From the NCBI GenBank assembly GCA_943325255.2, contig CALPOS020000045.1:1-12860 (forward strand): a stretch of DNA of 12,860 nt, in the 5' to 3' direction. Shown here in pieces: positions 1 through 7,697 of this stretch. Each line of letters starts with the position of its first letter. Position 1 is the stretch's first letter. The stretch comes from Sphingobacterium thalpophilum. GTDB taxonomy: Bacteria > Bacteroidota > Bacteroidia > Flavobacteriales > Flavobacteriaceae. A program made the position numbers and the translations under genes. The notes under the pieces are model-generated. The model worked only from the letters and a program-made list of their open reading frames with translations. It did no database searches and was not told where the DNA came from.

Positions 1-780
1 AAAACAGAATTAGCCAAAGCTTTAGCCGAATATTTGTTCGATGATGAGAATGCGATGACGCGTATCGACATGAGCGAATATCAAGAAAGACATAGCGTGA
101 GTCGATTGGTCGGCGCGCCTCCGGGATATGTCGGTTACGACGAAGGTGGACAGTTGACGGAAGCCGTTCGAAGAAAACCGTATTCTGTGATTTTATTGGA
201 TGAAATTGAGAAAGCGCATCCTGACACCTTTAATATTCTATTGCAAGTGTTGGACGAAGGCCGATTGACAGACAATAAAGGTAGATTGGCTGATTTCAAA
301 AACACCATTATTATCATGACCTCGAATATGGGAAGTCAAATTATTCAGGAGAAATTCGAGAATTTGAAAGGTGGCATTGAAGCCGCAACAGAAGCTGCTA
401 AGATTGAAGTTTTAGGATTATTGAAACAAACCGTTCGCCCTGAGTTTATCAATAGAATTGATGAAATCGTGATGTTTACACCACTGACCAATGCCAACAT
501 TGCGCAAATCGTTGGACTTCAATTGAAAAGTGTCACTAAGATGTTAGCGCAACAAGGCATCACTATGGATGCGACGCCTGAAGCTATTACTTATCTTTCT
601 CAAAAAGGATACGACCCGCAATTTGGTGCTCGACCAGTCAAAAGAGTCATTCAAAGAGAAGTTCTAAACGAATTGTCTAAAGAAATTCTTGCTGGTAAAA
701 TAACCACTGATAGTATTGTTTTGATTGATGCATTTGATGGAAAATTAGTTTTCAGAAATCAGGCGGAATTGGTGAAGTAA
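1..780 (+). CDS. clpB: ATP-dependent chaperone ClpB, C-terminal part (5' end outside window)
   Basis: This is the end of a ClpB/Hsp100 disaggregase, the cytosolic AAA+ hexamer that threads aggregated proteins through its pore together with DnaK. The frame is open from base 1, so the gene enters from the left. The first codons (KTELAKAL) are the tail of the second-domain Walker A motif. In the 259-residue fragment the pore loop GYVGYDEGG is at about 42-50, Walker B VILLDEIEKAH at about 63-73, sensor-1 TSN near 107-109, the RPEFINRIDE arginine-finger region near 146-155 and sensor-2 GAR near 209-211, followed by the D2 small domain. All expected second-domain motifs are intact. ClpB is preferred over ClpA or ClpC because of the D2 sequence and C-terminal tail; ClpC is the main alternative. 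The TTG at 34 is an internal codon, not the start. A long palindrome follows the stop. Confidence 0.93.
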   Translation, partial: KTELAKALAEYLFDDENAMTRIDMSEYQERHSVSRLVGAPPGYVGYDEGGQLTEAVRRKPYSVILLDEIEKAHPDTFNILLQVLDEGRLTDNKGRLADFKNTIIIMTSNMGSQIIQEKFENLKGGIEAATEAAKIEVLGLLKQTVRPEFINRIDEIVMFTPLTNANIAQIVGLQLKSVTKMLAQQGITMDATPEAITYLSQKGYDPQFGARPVKRVIQREVLNELSKEILAGKITTDSIVLIDAFDGKLVFRNQAELVK

Positions 781-805
781 GCCCCTATTTTCAATTCAAT
801 AGTGT

Positions 806-855
806 TAGCTACGAATTCACTAATTTTAAAAACAAAATTCGTGAATTCGTAGCTA
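806..855. repeat. long near-perfect palindrome downstream of clpB (hairpin, possible terminator or dispersed repeat)
   Basis: The arm TAGCTACGAATTCAC (806-820) is matched exactly by its reverse complement at 841-855. After one mismatched pair (821/840) the pairing continues with AATTTT (822-827) and AAAATT (834-839), leaving a six-base loop, AAAAAC. The result is a 22-position stem with one mismatch. The right arm runs into TTTTAATTT, a weak U-rich tail, so it could end clpB transcription. The stem is far longer than a usual intrinsic terminator and resembles a palindromic intergenic repeat. The structure is seen directly; the role is inference. Confidence 0.75.
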
Positions 856-926
856 TTTTAATTTAAAAATATCACAATCCTTTTTATTTTGCCTAAAAAA
901 AAAATAAAACCTAACTATTAATTCTT

Positions 927-934
927 TATTTTTG
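927..934 (+). promoter_or_regulatory. candidate Bacteroidota -7 element (TATTTTTG)
   Basis: TATTTTTG matches the TAnnTTTG -7 consensus of Bacteroidota and lies 20 bases before the ATG at 955. I see no TTG at the normal -33 distance, so it is only half a promoter. In AT-rich DNA such matches also occur by chance. Confidence 0.35.
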
Positions 935-954
935 AATCCATTACAAAACAAAAC

Positions 955-1437
955 ATGAAACATTTATTATTGCTGTTGATTGGTTTTTCAATTTCTGCAA
1001 CAGCACAAGTAACTTCAACGGACTCAAGTTCACCAACGCCAGCAGAAAAAATCTACAGATCTTCAGATGTTGATTTGAAACCGCAAGTCAAAGACGGGAA
1101 TTACACCTTATCGATGTTTATCAGTGAAAACTATAAATTTCCGCCTGCTGTCAAGAACAAAAAAATCATTATTTTTACGAGTTTCGTTGTTGAAACAGAC
1201 GGAACAATAACTGATATTAAAGCCTTCAGCATCAATGTTAAAGATTTGATTAGTTCGAATGTGGTGAAAATTGCCACAGCGGATGAAAAAATCAACGAAG
1301 CGGATCAAATAGAAACGATGAAAGCGGAAGCAGTTCGTGTTCTGAAATTATTCAACAAATCGTGGGAGCCTGCTTTAAAAGAAGGAAAACCAGTCCGATG
1401 TTTATACAACTATCCGATTCATTTTAATATCGAATAA
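955..1437 (+). CDS. secreted protein with TonB C-terminal-like domain
   Basis: This is a 160-residue exported protein. Residues 1-18 form a signal peptide (a charged MKH start, a leucine run, and a likely cut after TAQ). Residues of about 57-160 resemble the TonB C-terminal fold: VETDGTITDI (79-88) followed by EAVRVLKLFNKSWEPA (125-140), GKPVR (144-148) and a terminal YPIHFNIE strand. In TonB this domain contacts outer-membrane receptors, but here there is no N-terminal membrane anchor or proline-rich spacer. A true energy-transducing role is therefore unlikely, and the protein is probably periplasmic. Bacteroidota encode many such stand-alone TonB_C-like proteins, mostly of unknown role. The ATG is chosen because the signal peptide begins there. 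The stop lies 14 bases before the interrupted LuxR-type gene, which suggests co-transcription. Confidence 0.75.
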   Translation: MKHLLLLLIGFSISATAQVTSTDSSSPTPAEKIYRSSDVDLKPQVKDGNYTLSMFISENYKFPPAVKNKKIIIFTSFVVETDGTITDIKAFSINVKDLISSNVVKIATADEKINEADQIETMKAEAVRVLKLFNKSWEPALKEGKPVRCLYNYPIHFNIE

Positions 1438-1451
1438 AATAGCCAACCATT

Positions 1452-1922
1452 ATGCTGCTAATGGTGAGAAAGTATAAAGAGAGTATCTACTTTGGTTTGG
1501 CCTTAGCGGTACTTTTTTTTATTGTACAGTGGATGAAAATTCGCTTTCTGTTATTTTCAAATAACATTCAAATCTACATCTCGCTGATTGCCATACTATT
1601 TACGGGCATTGGAATTTGGATTGCCGGCAAAATTAGGACACCAAAAGTGGAAACATTGGTTAGTTAAAAACCAGTTTTTGTAAACGCAACTTCTGATTTT
1701 GAAATTGATCGAAACGAACTATCGAAGAGAAAAATAGGCAAACGAGAATTAGAAGTGCTGCATTTAATGGCAGAAGGAAAAAGCAATCAAGAAATTTCAG
1801 ATGAACTCTTTGTTTCGTTACCGACCATCAAAACACATGCGGCAAATTTGCTCGATAAATTGGATGCAAAAAGGCGCACGCAGACTGTAGAAACTGCTAA
1901 GCGATTGCGACATTTGAACTAG
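1452..1922 (+). pseudogene. membrane-anchored LuxR-type transcriptional regulator, interrupted by in-frame stop
   Basis: The frame from the ATG at 1452 (or 1461) encodes two hydrophobic helices (roughly residues 12-28 and 38-58) and stops at TAA 1665-1667, codon 72. The same frame then continues without a break to TAG 1920-1922 and encodes a complete LuxR/GerE helix-turn-helix: GKRELEVLHLMAEGKSNQEI, then LFVSLPTIKTHAANLLDKLD and KRRTQTVETAKRL. Reading through would give about 155 residues, with the two helices anchoring a cytoplasmic DNA-binding domain. No ATG in this frame lies between the stop and the helix-turn-helix (the first, 1767, is inside it), so the domain is probably not made. One substitution explains the break. 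It is a recent pseudogene, a sequencing error or, least likely, stop readthrough. The protein as encoded is a 71-residue two-helix remnant (1452-1667). Confidence 0.8.
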
Positions 1923-1959
1923 TACTTTGGTAGCAATTTTTTAAAATCATGCTAAAGTA
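1923..1959. repeat. imperfect inverted repeat after the LuxR-type gene
   Basis: TACTTT (1923-1928) and AGCA (1932-1935) pair with TGCT (1950-1953) and AAAGTA (1954-1959), with a three-base bulge on the left arm. The inner part, ATTTT/AAAAT, can extend the stem. It begins directly after the TAG at 1922. No U-tract follows, so it is not a standard terminator. It could be an RNA hairpin or an operator ahead of the DUF4199 gene, or chance. Confidence 0.4.
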
Positions 1960-2015
1960 TGAGTGAACTTCAATCTTGTTATCTCACATTTGTATTGAAC
2001 TTTAAATCAAATTAA

Positions 2016-2528
2016 ATGAAAAAAACAATCCTTAAGTACGGAGCTATCGCGGGGATAATCACTACCGGGATGATGATCATTTCGACTACAATGCACAACC
2101 AAAATCCTGATTTTAAAGGAAGTGAGATTATTGGTTTTACAGGTATGTTTATCGCCTTTATTTTTATTTTTATAGGAATCAAAAGTTTTAGAGACAAACA
2201 GAATAATGGTGTTATTTCGTTTGGCACTGGATTTAAAATTGGATTGCTAATCAGTCTAATTGCATCAACAATGTATGTTCTCACTTGGATGATTGAATGC
2301 CATTTTTTCTTCCCGGACTTTATGGAAAAGTTTGCAGCTCAAGCAATTAAGGAAGCACAAAGTAGCGGTCTTAGCGCTGCGGAAATAGCTGCAACACAAG
2401 AAGAAATGAATAAGTACATCGAATGGTATAAGAATCCGATGCTTTTGATGGCACTTACCTACATGGAAATACTACCTATTGGCTTCATAATTACGCTGCT
2501 CAGTGCTTTGATTTTAAAGAAAAAATAA
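2016..2528 (+). CDS. DUF4199 family inner-membrane protein
   Basis: This is a 170-residue integral membrane protein with four hydrophobic segments, at about 5-25, 38-57, 71-92 and 145-166. A mostly hydrophilic, alanine- and glutamate-rich loop (about 100-140, including QAIKEAQSSGLSAAEIAATQ) lies between the third and fourth. Segment pattern, length and loop position match DUF4199, a family widespread in Bacteroidota with no known biochemical function. It lies 93 bases after the stop of the LuxR-type frame, and the two may form a regulator/target pair; that is inference. The ATG at 2016 gives a lysine-rich start before the first helix, and no better upstream start is seen. The stop leads directly into a strong bidirectional terminator. 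Confidence 0.82.
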   Translation: MKKTILKYGAIAGIITTGMMIISTTMHNQNPDFKGSEIIGFTGMFIAFIFIFIGIKSFRDKQNNGVISFGTGFKIGLLISLIASTMYVLTWMIECHFFFPDFMEKFAAQAIKEAQSSGLSAAEIAATQEEMNKYIEWYKNPMLLMALTYMEILPIGFIITLLSALILKKK

Positions 2529-2559
2529 AAAAACTCCAACGAATTGTTGGAGTTTTTTT
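2527..2559. terminator. bidirectional intrinsic terminator between convergent genes
   Basis: The stem ACTCCAAC/GTTGGAGT has the loop GAATT (2541-2545) and is flanked by an A-run on the left and a T-run on the right. Both strands therefore read as a GC-containing hairpin followed by U's. It sits between the plus-strand DUF4199 gene and the minus-strand M1 peptidase gene and probably serves both. Confidence 0.92.
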
Positions 2560-2573
2560 TTATTAAAAATTAT

Positions 2574-4817
2574 CTATTTCTCTCTAGTAAAGAGAATTTC
2601 AGCACCTTGACGTAAGGTCACTTCTGTTTTTGTCTCATTGAATTGAAGTTCAATTCCATATGCAGCAAAAGCAAAACGATCTTTACCAACAGGCTCAAGT
2701 ATAATCGCTCCTTGTCCAGTAGCAGTCGCTACCAAAGCATCATTTTCCTCAGTGAAAACGAGTTTAAGTGGAATTTGTTTACTCGAGAATGTACCTAGAT
2801 ACGGATCTAGAATCACATCTTTTTCCAACTCACTTTTCCCTGCCGTCCATACATTATTAGCAGGATTGTAATCTGGGAAAGCGTGATCAGGGTCTATGGT
2901 AATACTTTCAATCTCTTCAAAAACTACAGGCTTGAACGTCCATGATGTATTACGCATCCATACTTCTACCGGAAGTGTTGTTCTTGAAACTTTGCCACTT
3001 TTGGTTTTAAATTCCATCACCACAGGCATTGCCATTTTCTCTAAATTATCGATGGTTACTACAGCGCCTCTCGTGGCATCGTTCTTCGTATATTTCACTT
3101 TACGGATTGACTGATCTAAGCGCCAATTGTTTACAAACCACCCGCGCCAAAACCAATTTAAATCTTCTCCACCTACGTTTTCCATCGTTCTAAAAAAATC
3201 ATCTGGTGTTGGATGTTTAAATGCCCAACGAGCAATGTATGTCTTAAACGCATAATCAAAACGATCTTTACCGAGAATTTGTTCGCGCAACATTGTAAGT
3301 CCCGTACCTGGCTTATAGTAAGCTAATAAACCAATGCTCTCTTCTTTCATATTATCTGGTGAACTCATCATCGTTTCTAATTTAGGGTCGGTAAGAAAAA
3401 CACTGCTTTGATTCATATTGTCCTTTTGCGCTTTATATTCCCCATTATTAAAATCCTGCGAGCTTAATGTATTAATAAAGGTGTTGAAACCTTCGTCCAT
3501 CCAAGCAAACAATCTCTCGTTTGATCCAACAATCATTGGGAACCAACTGTGACCAAATTCGTGGTCTGTGACTCCCCATAAACCTGCTCCTTTGCTAGTC
3601 CATTCGCAAAAGACAATTCCTGGATATTCCATACCGCCTTCATTGCCAGCTACATTGGTAGCGGCAGGATAAGGATATTCAAACCATCTTCTAGAATAAT
3701 TCTCAATAGATGCTTTTGTGTATTCTGTTGATCTGCTCCATGCTTTTTCGCCATTACTTTCTACCGGATAAGCAGAAATAGCTATAGATTTCTTTCCGCT
3801 TGGTAAATTAATTCTTGCAGCATCAATAATAAAAGACGAAGAGGAAGCCCAAGAGACATCTCTCGAATTTTTAATTTTGAATTTCCAGGTTAGAGTCGAC
3901 TTTCCAACTGGGCGTGAATTTGGATTAGTAACTTCTTCTGCGGTTCTAATCATTACGGTTTGATCACTTTGCTTGGCTTGACTCCAACGTTTCTGTTGCT
4001 CTGTAGTGTACACTTCAGCCGGATTGAGTAATTCCCCTGAACACACAACGATATGATTTGCTGGAGCGGTAATGGCTGCATCAAAGTCGCCATACTCTAA
4101 ATAAAATTCCGCTCCTATATAAGGATTGGTATTCCAACCACGAACATCGTCATACACACACATTCTTGGATACCACTGCGCTATAGTAAATATTTTTCCG
4201 TTCTTAGTATCTAAAACTCCAGTCCTGTCAGAGCCGTATTTAGGAGAAATATAGGAGAAATTAATTTTGATTTTTACAACGGCGCCATTCGCTTTTAGCT
4301 CCTGCGGCAACTGAATCTGCATTCGGGTATCGACAATCGAATATTGAACTTCTTTCTCAACTGCTTTACCATTAAGCGTTGATAAAACTGATACCGATTT
4401 TATATTAAAACCACCATCTACTTTTTCTCCCTTAGCTCCGCCTCTACTCCCGTTCATTCCGATAAGCGCATTTCCACGGGAATCCGCTTTAAAGGCATTT
4501 TGATCAAGATGCAACCAAAGAAACGATAAAGCATCTGGACTATTATTTGTGTAACTCAAAACTTCAGTTCCTGAAATTTCGTTTGTGGATTCGTTAAGCT
4601 GAGCAGTTAATTGATAATCGGCCCGATTTTGCCAATACTTTGGTCCCGGCTGCCCACTAGCGGAGCGCGTATCTGTCCCGTTTTTGGTGTAAAAACCAGG
4701 TGCAAACGCATCGTGATAATCATACTTGGAAACCGGTTGAGATTCCTGTCCCAAAGCAAATAAAATTGAAAAATTGAAAGCCAATACGCATAGGACTCTC
4801 TTTGAAATGATTTTCAT
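2574..4817 (-). CDS. secreted M1-family zinc metallopeptidase
   Basis: This is a 747-residue gluzincin aminopeptidase-like enzyme, probably acting on peptides in the periplasm or outside the cell. Residues 1-22 form a signal peptide ending near ALGQ. The zinc site HEFGH is at 419-423, with the third ligand Glu442 exactly 18 residues later (HEXXH-X18-E). The substrate-recognition motif is GGMEY at 394-398 (the family form is GxMEN), and the conserved catalytic tyrosine is probably Tyr500 in YYKPG. The last 80 or so residues (YLGTF, then a run of short strands) look like an added beta-rich domain of DUF3471 type, which could be an accessory module. The open frame extends 67 codons upstream to 5018. 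The start at 4817 is chosen because the signal peptide begins there and the upstream stretch overlaps another small frame. No T9SS sorting domain is seen. Confidence 0.92.
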   Translation of the reverse strand: MKIISKRVLCVLAFNFSILFALGQESQPVSKYDYHDAFAPGFYTKNGTDTRSASGQPGPKYWQNRADYQLTAQLNESTNEISGTEVLSYTNNSPDALSFLWLHLDQNAFKADSRGNALIGMNGSRGGAKGEKVDGGFNIKSVSVLSTLNGKAVEKEVQYSIVDTRMQIQLPQELKANGAVVKIKINFSYISPKYGSDRTGVLDTKNGKIFTIAQWYPRMCVYDDVRGWNTNPYIGAEFYLEYGDFDAAITAPANHIVVCSGELLNPAEVYTTEQQKRWSQAKQSDQTVMIRTAEEVTNPNSRPVGKSTLTWKFKIKNSRDVSWASSSSFIIDAARINLPSGKKSIAISAYPVESNGEKAWSRSTEYTKASIENYSRRWFEYPYPAATNVAGNEGGMEYPGIVFCEWTSKGAGLWGVTDHEFGHSWFPMIVGSNERLFAWMDEGFNTFINTLSSQDFNNGEYKAQKDNMNQSSVFLTDPKLETMMSSPDNMKEESIGLLAYYKPGTGLTMLREQILGKDRFDYAFKTYIARWAFKHPTPDDFFRTMENVGGEDLNWFWRGWFVNNWRLDQSIRKVKYTKNDATRGAVVTIDNLEKMAMPVVMEFKTKSGKVSRTTLPVEVWMRNTSWTFKPVVFEEIESITIDPDHAFPDYNPANNVWTAGKSELEKDVILDPYLGTFSSKQIPLKLVFTEENDALVATATGQGAIILEPVGKDRFAFAAYGIELQFNETKTEVTLRQGAEILFTREK

Positions 4818-4935
4818 AGTAGATAGATTATGATTTAACGATATCAATATAAGAAGGGAGAATTTGTTACAAGTAAACTGCAAATAATGACAATAAATAT
4901 TTCGAACTAAGAAATATTCGAATATGAAAAAAGTA

Positions 4936-5130
4936 TTACTGAAAACTTTCGCTATTTCCGATGGAATTCGGTTCAGAAAGGTTCTTTTTCGGAAACTCAA
5001 TCGACGAAATATCATCAATACTATTAGATTTTTCTCGCGAATCAGAAATAATTTTAAACATTTTTAAAACTAAATACGAACCGCCAATTGATGCAACTAG
5101 TACAATAATTAATTTAAAAATAGAACCCAT
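4936..5130 (-). CDS. possible small membrane protein, unknown function
   Basis: This is a 64-residue frame with one N-terminal hydrophobic helix (about residues 5-24, with GGSY inside), then a basic stretch and a polar, serine-rich tail. The single-anchor layout with a charged cytoplasmic tail is that of a plausible protein, and the frame lies in line with its neighbours: 71 bases after the VTT gene and 118 bases before the M1 gene. I recognise no family. An opposing plus-strand frame (4961-5179) covers the same bases but lacks protein-like features. Coding status is uncertain. Confidence 0.45.
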   Translation of the reverse strand: MGSIFKLIIVLVASIGGSYLVLKMFKIISDSREKSNSIDDISSIEFPKKNLSEPNSIGNSESFQ

Positions 5131-5201
5131 AAATAGAGAGATTTTGCTTATGCTTGGGACACGTCAAATAAAAAATTAAAATAAAATATAAATTAAGTGA
5201 T

Positions 5202-5795
5202 TTATTTCCATATTCTAAAATTTAATTTGTATTCTTTTTTTTGAATGAGTGAGCGCCAGTCAATAAAAAGCAAAATCGCCAATAGAAAAATGCCGATACA
5301 TAGACTCAGTATAGACTGCCAATTTACTCCTCCTCGAAGCAAATTGCCCGCACTTTTTGCCCCATATTTTCCAAAGTAAACCAAGATACTATCACTGGTA
5401 AACTTGCCAATAAAAAAGCTAGGAATGATATAAATCGGCTTTAATTTTGCCATTCCAGCAGCAATAAAAAGAGGAGTTGTTGGCAGCGGTAATAGTGAAT
5501 ATGCGATAATTACCAATTGGCTTTTCCATCCTTTATTCTTCATGACTCTACCAATATACTGAACATCCTCATTTTTTTCAGGATTAAATAGCTTTCCTGC
5601 AATTTTTGGGATGTACAAAGTCAAAACGTATCTTCCTAAAATTGAACCTATAACACCTGTTAAAATCACAACCCAAATATTCAAATCATATATAATTTGC
5701 AAAAAAACCATGATTGTGAATGCAGGTGGCGACGGAAATGGCACTACGTCAAATAGAAAAGCACCGATAAAAACAAGCAAATATTGCCACCACAT
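5202..5795 (-). CDS. VTT-domain (SNARE-associated/DedA-like) membrane protein
   Basis: This 197-residue polytopic inner-membrane protein has hydrophobic segments at about 5-35, 38-60, 94-115, 120-142 and 160-180. The core around YSLLPLPTTPLFIAAGMAKL (99-118), with a following glycine and lysine in FFIGKFTSD, matches the VTT/SNARE-assoc fold of DedA, YqaA and TVP38 proteins. Members are linked to membrane-lipid scrambling and to tolerance of membrane stress. The N-terminal PFPSPP (19-24) fits the first re-entrant region of the fold. The substrate cannot be read from sequence. It starts 56 bases after the T9SS-sorted protein gene on the same strand, so it may share a transcript with it. Confidence 0.72.
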   Translation of the reverse strand: MWWQYLLVFIGAFLFDVVPFPSPPAFTIMVFLQIIYDLNIWVVILTGVIGSILGRYVLTLYIPKIAGKLFNPEKNEDVQYIGRVMKNKGWKSQLVIIAYSLLPLPTTPLFIAAGMAKLKPIYIIPSFFIGKFTSDSILVYFGKYGAKSAGNLLRGGVNWQSILSLCIGIFLLAILLFIDWRSLIQKKEYKLNFRIWK

Positions 5796-5851
5796 TATAA
5801 TTTATTTAAAATATTCAGTTGTATTTGCTAAAGAAAATTCGCAGGGAAATC

Positions 5852-7165
5852 CTATTGCTTAATCAATTTGTACTGTGCAATTTCCTCAGAATTAGAAGCA
5901 CTTATGATATAAATTCCAGCTGACAACTCGCTAAAGTCGTGTTCTTCAATATCTTTTCCGAAATAAACTATTTGACCATCAATAGACCTCATCACATACT
6001 GTGCATTTTGTAATGGTTTACTCAACTTAAATTTGGCAGAAAACGGATTTGGATAAATAGCGGAAATAGCATTCAATTCGAATTGTGAAAGTCCGAGATT
6101 TCCAATCACAATTGTAACATCATATGTTGCACTAAAAGTGCCATTGCTAGCTGTCAGTTGAACAGTATAGACTCCATCTACCGCAAAAACGTGTGTCGGA
6201 AATTCCTCCGTGCTTGTATTTTCAGTCCCACTTGTCGGGTCACCAAAGTTCCAAGAAAAAGTAGTTGCATTTGTGCTTAAATTTTGAAAATATACCGTGT
6301 CACCAGCCGATGGATTTAAGGGCGCATAGGTAAACAATGCCGTAGTTTGAAAATCCCGCTGGGCATCTAAATATTCCACATTGGTTGTTACCCAATTACC
6401 CGTTGCATTACTTTGAGTTACCTTTAAGACAGGTATTTTTTGAGTCGTATCGAACCATTTGAATTCTCTTGTTGTTCTTATCGTTCGTGGCAAACCTGTA
6501 CCCAATAGCGCAATTGAATCATTAGCCACCAAAGTCGTTTTCATTCTTAAAGTATTACTGTAATTACCATAAGGAGTGCTTATGCTTCCCCAACCGTCCA
6601 CTTCATTGGTGCGTTCGAGTGTGTTTTCTTGGTAAAGCAAAGTAGGAATGTTAATGGTGTAGGCGGAATTATCCGTATCCGTATTTCCAAATTGGATAGG
6701 AAAACGATAGATAATATCGGAATCTGTGTATTGGTTTGTTATTGGAATTTGAGTTCCATTGTAATTTACCTTTGAAGCACTTCCTGTTTGACGCAAATCC
6801 GTTGCAGTTTTTTTATAAAAATCGAAAGAATCTGTAAGTTCGACCACCTGACCTGGAATGTTCAACGTTTGTGGATTATTATTTGTTGCCGCCAGATTGG
6901 TGTTGTTTGGATTATAAATAAAGAGCCACAAAAATCCTGTAGATGTTGGATTTCTTTGTTGCAATTGACTTTGAGAAGTTCCTGTCAAAGATGAAAAGTC
7001 CCAAACAAAATTAGTTCCAGTAGTTTCGTAATCTAACGCCAAGTTATTCGCTGACGTGAGATAAAAATTATCTCCAATAGCAGCATACTGACTAGAATTG
7101 AATGTCGATTGCGCCTGCATTTGAATGCAAACAATGGCAAGTAAGATCAATAATCTTTTATTCAT
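5852..7165 (-). CDS. secreted PKD-domain protein with type IX secretion sorting domain
   Basis: This 437-residue protein is exported by Sec and then carried over the outer membrane by the T9SS. Residues 1-19 form a signal peptide (MNKRLLILLA start, cut near MQAQ). Residues 20-270 form an Asn/Thr-rich region with no domain I can name. Residues 275-355 form a PKD-like immunoglobulin fold with FSWNFGD (303-309) and the strand GVYTVQLTASNG. Residues 364-437 form a type A C-terminal sorting domain: YPNPF (371-375), the GQIVY strand and LSAGIYIISA, ending QYKLIKQ. The sorting domain is normally cleaved and the protein kept at the cell surface or released. There is no catalytic motif, so it is more likely a binding or structural surface protein. 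The ATG is fixed by the signal peptide. Confidence 0.88.
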   Translation of the reverse strand: MNKRLLILLAIVCIQMQAQSTFNSSQYAAIGDNFYLTSANNLALDYETTGTNFVWDFSSLTGTSQSQLQQRNPTSTGFLWLFIYNPNNTNLAATNNNPQTLNIPGQVVELTDSFDFYKKTATDLRQTGSASKVNYNGTQIPITNQYTDSDIIYRFPIQFGNTDTDNSAYTINIPTLLYQENTLERTNEVDGWGSISTPYGNYSNTLRMKTTLVANDSIALLGTGLPRTIRTTREFKWFDTTQKIPVLKVTQSNATGNWVTTNVEYLDAQRDFQTTALFTYAPLNPSAGDTVYFQNLSTNATTFSWNFGDPTSGTENTSTEEFPTHVFAVDGVYTVQLTASNGTFSATYDVTIVIGNLGLSQFELNAISAIYPNPFSAKFKLSKPLQNAQYVMRSIDGQIVYFGKDIEEHDFSELSAGIYIISASNSEEIAQYKLIKQ

Positions 7166-7208
7166 AACATGTATTATTATTTGTTGCTTTCTTTAGATTT
7201 TTTTTGTT

Positions 7209-7697
7209 TCAAACCAATGACATTAAATAATTTAAATAGACCTTCCCTCTTTTCTCTGCCAAAGAATCTAGAACGAGCATAATAGAAGATTGTATAACGA
7301 GTCCTATTCCAAGTCCATTCGCAAAAGATTTGGACTCAAAAAGAAGAAATAGTATTATCCCGACTGCAATGAGTGCAATCTCGACCCAGCTATAAATCAA
7401 AAAATTTTTCATGACGAGCTCCATCCTCGGAATTTCATAGTCATTGATGCTCTTTATTTCTTTTTCTATAAAATGTGACACGCGCACTGTGTCAAGATCA
7501 CAACGCAAATATACTGTAGATCCTACCACTAACTGAACGAGTCCAGATGCAAAAAACACATAAGAAATTGCGTTATAAAAAGGTTGCTTTTTTACCAACG
7601 AGAATAAAATTGCAATGAAACAAGCGACAAAACCCAAGCAAACAAAATAAACACTTTCCTTTTTTTCTTCTCTAAAATATTGAGCTACAGAATCCAT
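7209..7697 (-). CDS. four-helix membrane protein, conserved hypothetical
   Basis: This 162-residue protein has hydrophobic segments at about 15-35, 43-63, 98-120 and 125-146, with a short hydrophilic stretch (about 66-97, including IPRMELVMKN) between the second and third. I recognise no named family, although proteins of this kind seem common in flavobacteria (from memory, unverified). The frame is open to 7775, but the start at 7697 (MDSVAQYF) is preferred for two reasons. A perfect -7 element, TACATTTG on the minus strand (7726-7733), lies 28 bases upstream of it, and the extra 26 residues look like translated leader. It lies 43 bases before the T9SS-sorted gene on the same strand. Confidence 0.68.
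   Translation of the reverse strand: MDSVAQYFREEKKESVYFVCLGFVACFIAILFSLVKKQPFYNAISYVFFASGLVQLVVGSTVYLRCDLDTVRVSHFIEKEIKSINDYEIPRMELVMKNFLIYSWVEIALIAVGIILFLLFESKSFANGLGIGLVIQSSIMLVLDSLAEKRGKVYLNYLMSLV

Noticed and set aside
4818..5018. N-terminal extension of the M1 peptidase to 5018
   Set aside because: A signal peptide starts at 4817; the upstream 67 codons overlap the small 4936-5130 frame and add no recognisable domain.
4961..5179. Plus-strand 72-residue frame opposite the small membrane protein
   Set aside because: It has no membrane, signal or domain features and lies opposite a more protein-like frame; treated as a shadow.
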